From contig CAILMK010000284.1 in assembly GCA_903835275.1 (NCBI GenBank), positions 1 through 5,911 of the forward strand: a stretch of DNA of 5,911 bases, written 5' to 3'. This document shows, piece by piece, positions 5,393 to 5,911 of the stretch. Made by a program: the position numbers and the translations under genes. The notes beneath the pieces are model-generated. The model saw only the letters and a list, made by a program, of their open reading frames with translations. It had not been told where the DNA came from and searched no databases. The stretch is from an uncultured bacterium. GTDB lineage: Bacteria > Bacteroidota > Bacteroidia > CAILMK01. Every line of letters begins with the position of its first letter. Positions within the stretch are counted from its first letter, which is position 1.

Positions 5393-5911
5393 ATGCAAAA
5401 ACTCCGCATCGAAACAAATCGCCTTTTGATAAGGAATCTAAGCCTCTCTGATCTGGAGGATTTTCATCTTTACCGTTCCAATGAAGATATCGCAAAATAC
5501 CAGGGATTTTATGTAATGGATTTGAAGCGGGCAAAAGAATTTATTGAGGAGCAAATGCCCCGATCCTTCGGGGAACCCGGTCTGTGGGCGCAATACGGAA
5601 TTGAAAATAAATCCACCCAAAAACTTATTGGCGATTGTGCCATCAGGCGGGATGAAAACAATATTCAGGTGGCGGAAGTTGGAATTACTATTTCGCACCT
5701 GCATCAAAGAAACGGATATGCAAAAGAAGCGATGCGTGGGATATTTTCTTTTTTATTCAGCAAACAAAATATTCATCGCATTGTAGAAACCGTAGATGCG
5801 GAAAATTTTGCATCTGTAAAACTTATGGAGAGTCTTGGTTTGCAAAAAGAAGAACATTTAATTGAAAAAGTATTCTTCAAGGGAAAATGGAGCCATGAAA
5901 TTCAGTATTCA
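5393..5911 (+). CDS. GNAT-family N-acetyltransferase (RimJ/RimL type), cut by the window end
   Basis: An open frame of 173 codons from the ATG at 5393 runs to the window edge without a stop, so the C-terminus is missing, probably by only a few residues. It opens with the RimL-type start MQKLRIETNRLLIRNLSLSDLEDF. The acetyl-CoA pyrophosphate loop (motif A) is QRNGYAKEA at about residues 105-113, after the beta-strand VAEVGITI. The later ENFASVKLMESLGLQKE (137-153) is the typical N-x-x-S-x-x-x-x-E-x-x-G element of the Acetyltransf_3 group. These enzymes move an acetyl group from acetyl-CoA to an amine, either a protein N-terminus, as in RimJ/RimL, or a small molecule such as an antibiotic or polyamine; the substrate cannot be told here. 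The gene lies 48 bp after the TPR gene on the same strand, with no TAnnTTTG promoter in the gap and no clear ribosome binding site, so read-through transcription is possible. Confidence 0.88.
   Translation, partial: MQKLRIETNRLLIRNLSLSDLEDFHLYRSNEDIAKYQGFYVMDLKRAKEFIEEQMPRSFGEPGLWAQYGIENKSTQKLIGDCAIRRDENNIQVAEVGITISHLHQRNGYAKEAMRGIFSFLFSKQNIHRIVETVDAENFASVKLMESLGLQKEEHLIEKVFFKGKWSHEIQYS

Noticed and set aside
5438..5786. Open frames at 5438-5707 (minus) and 5544-5786 (plus)
   Set aside because: Both lie inside the acetyltransferase in other frames; the GNAT motifs are found only in the frame that starts at 5393.
1..5911. Hidden defence, mobile or secondary-metabolite system
   Set aside because: Every long frame is accounted for by housekeeping-type families, intergenic gaps are short, and there are no direct repeat arrays, integrases, transposases or toxin-antitoxin pairs.

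Overview
The window looks like an ordinary stretch of chromosome from a member of the Bacteroidota, probably of the Chitinophagales/Sphingobacteriia kind; the rank below phylum is a guess. The evidence is an AT-leaning composition, no clear AGGAGG ribosome binding sites before any gene, intergenic octamers matching the Bacteroidota -7 promoter element TAnnTTTG, a typical phylum-style signal peptide ending in AFSQ, and a tRNA gene without an encoded CCA end.

Layout from left to right. A minus-strand tRNA gene with a CAT anticodon (15-88) lies back to back with a plus-strand pair of genes, and the two promoters sit side by side in the 52-bp gap. The pair is a HAD-type phosphatase (141-779) followed after 10 bp by a YihY/BrkB-family inner-membrane protein (790-1764). 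The pair ends at a GC-rich inverted pair of hairpins (1777-1847) that resembles a REP/BIME-type repeat and can also serve as a terminator. Converging on it from the right is a minus-strand aldehyde dehydrogenase of the ALDH7/antiquitin family (1859-3391), a lysine-catabolic enzyme. A 141-bp divergent intergenic region with one promoter per strand separates it from a plus-strand exported TPR protein (3533-5344) that appears to start with TTG. A 20-bp perfect palindrome follows that gene. A GNAT-family N-acetyltransferase (5393 to the window end) is cut off at the right edge.

The genes do not form one obvious pathway. The HAD and YihY genes are probably co-transcribed, but no shared function is evident. 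The ALDH7 gene stands alone here, so the enzyme making its substrate must be encoded elsewhere. The TPR protein probably acts in the periplasm or on the cell surface side of the inner membrane. I found no CRISPR array, phage, insertion sequence, toxin-antitoxin or defence system, and no clearly novel multi-gene system. The points most worth a second look are the REP-like inverted pair, the tRNA identity (isoleucine-2 rather than methionine), the paired divergent promoters, the TTG start and the palindrome after the TPR gene.
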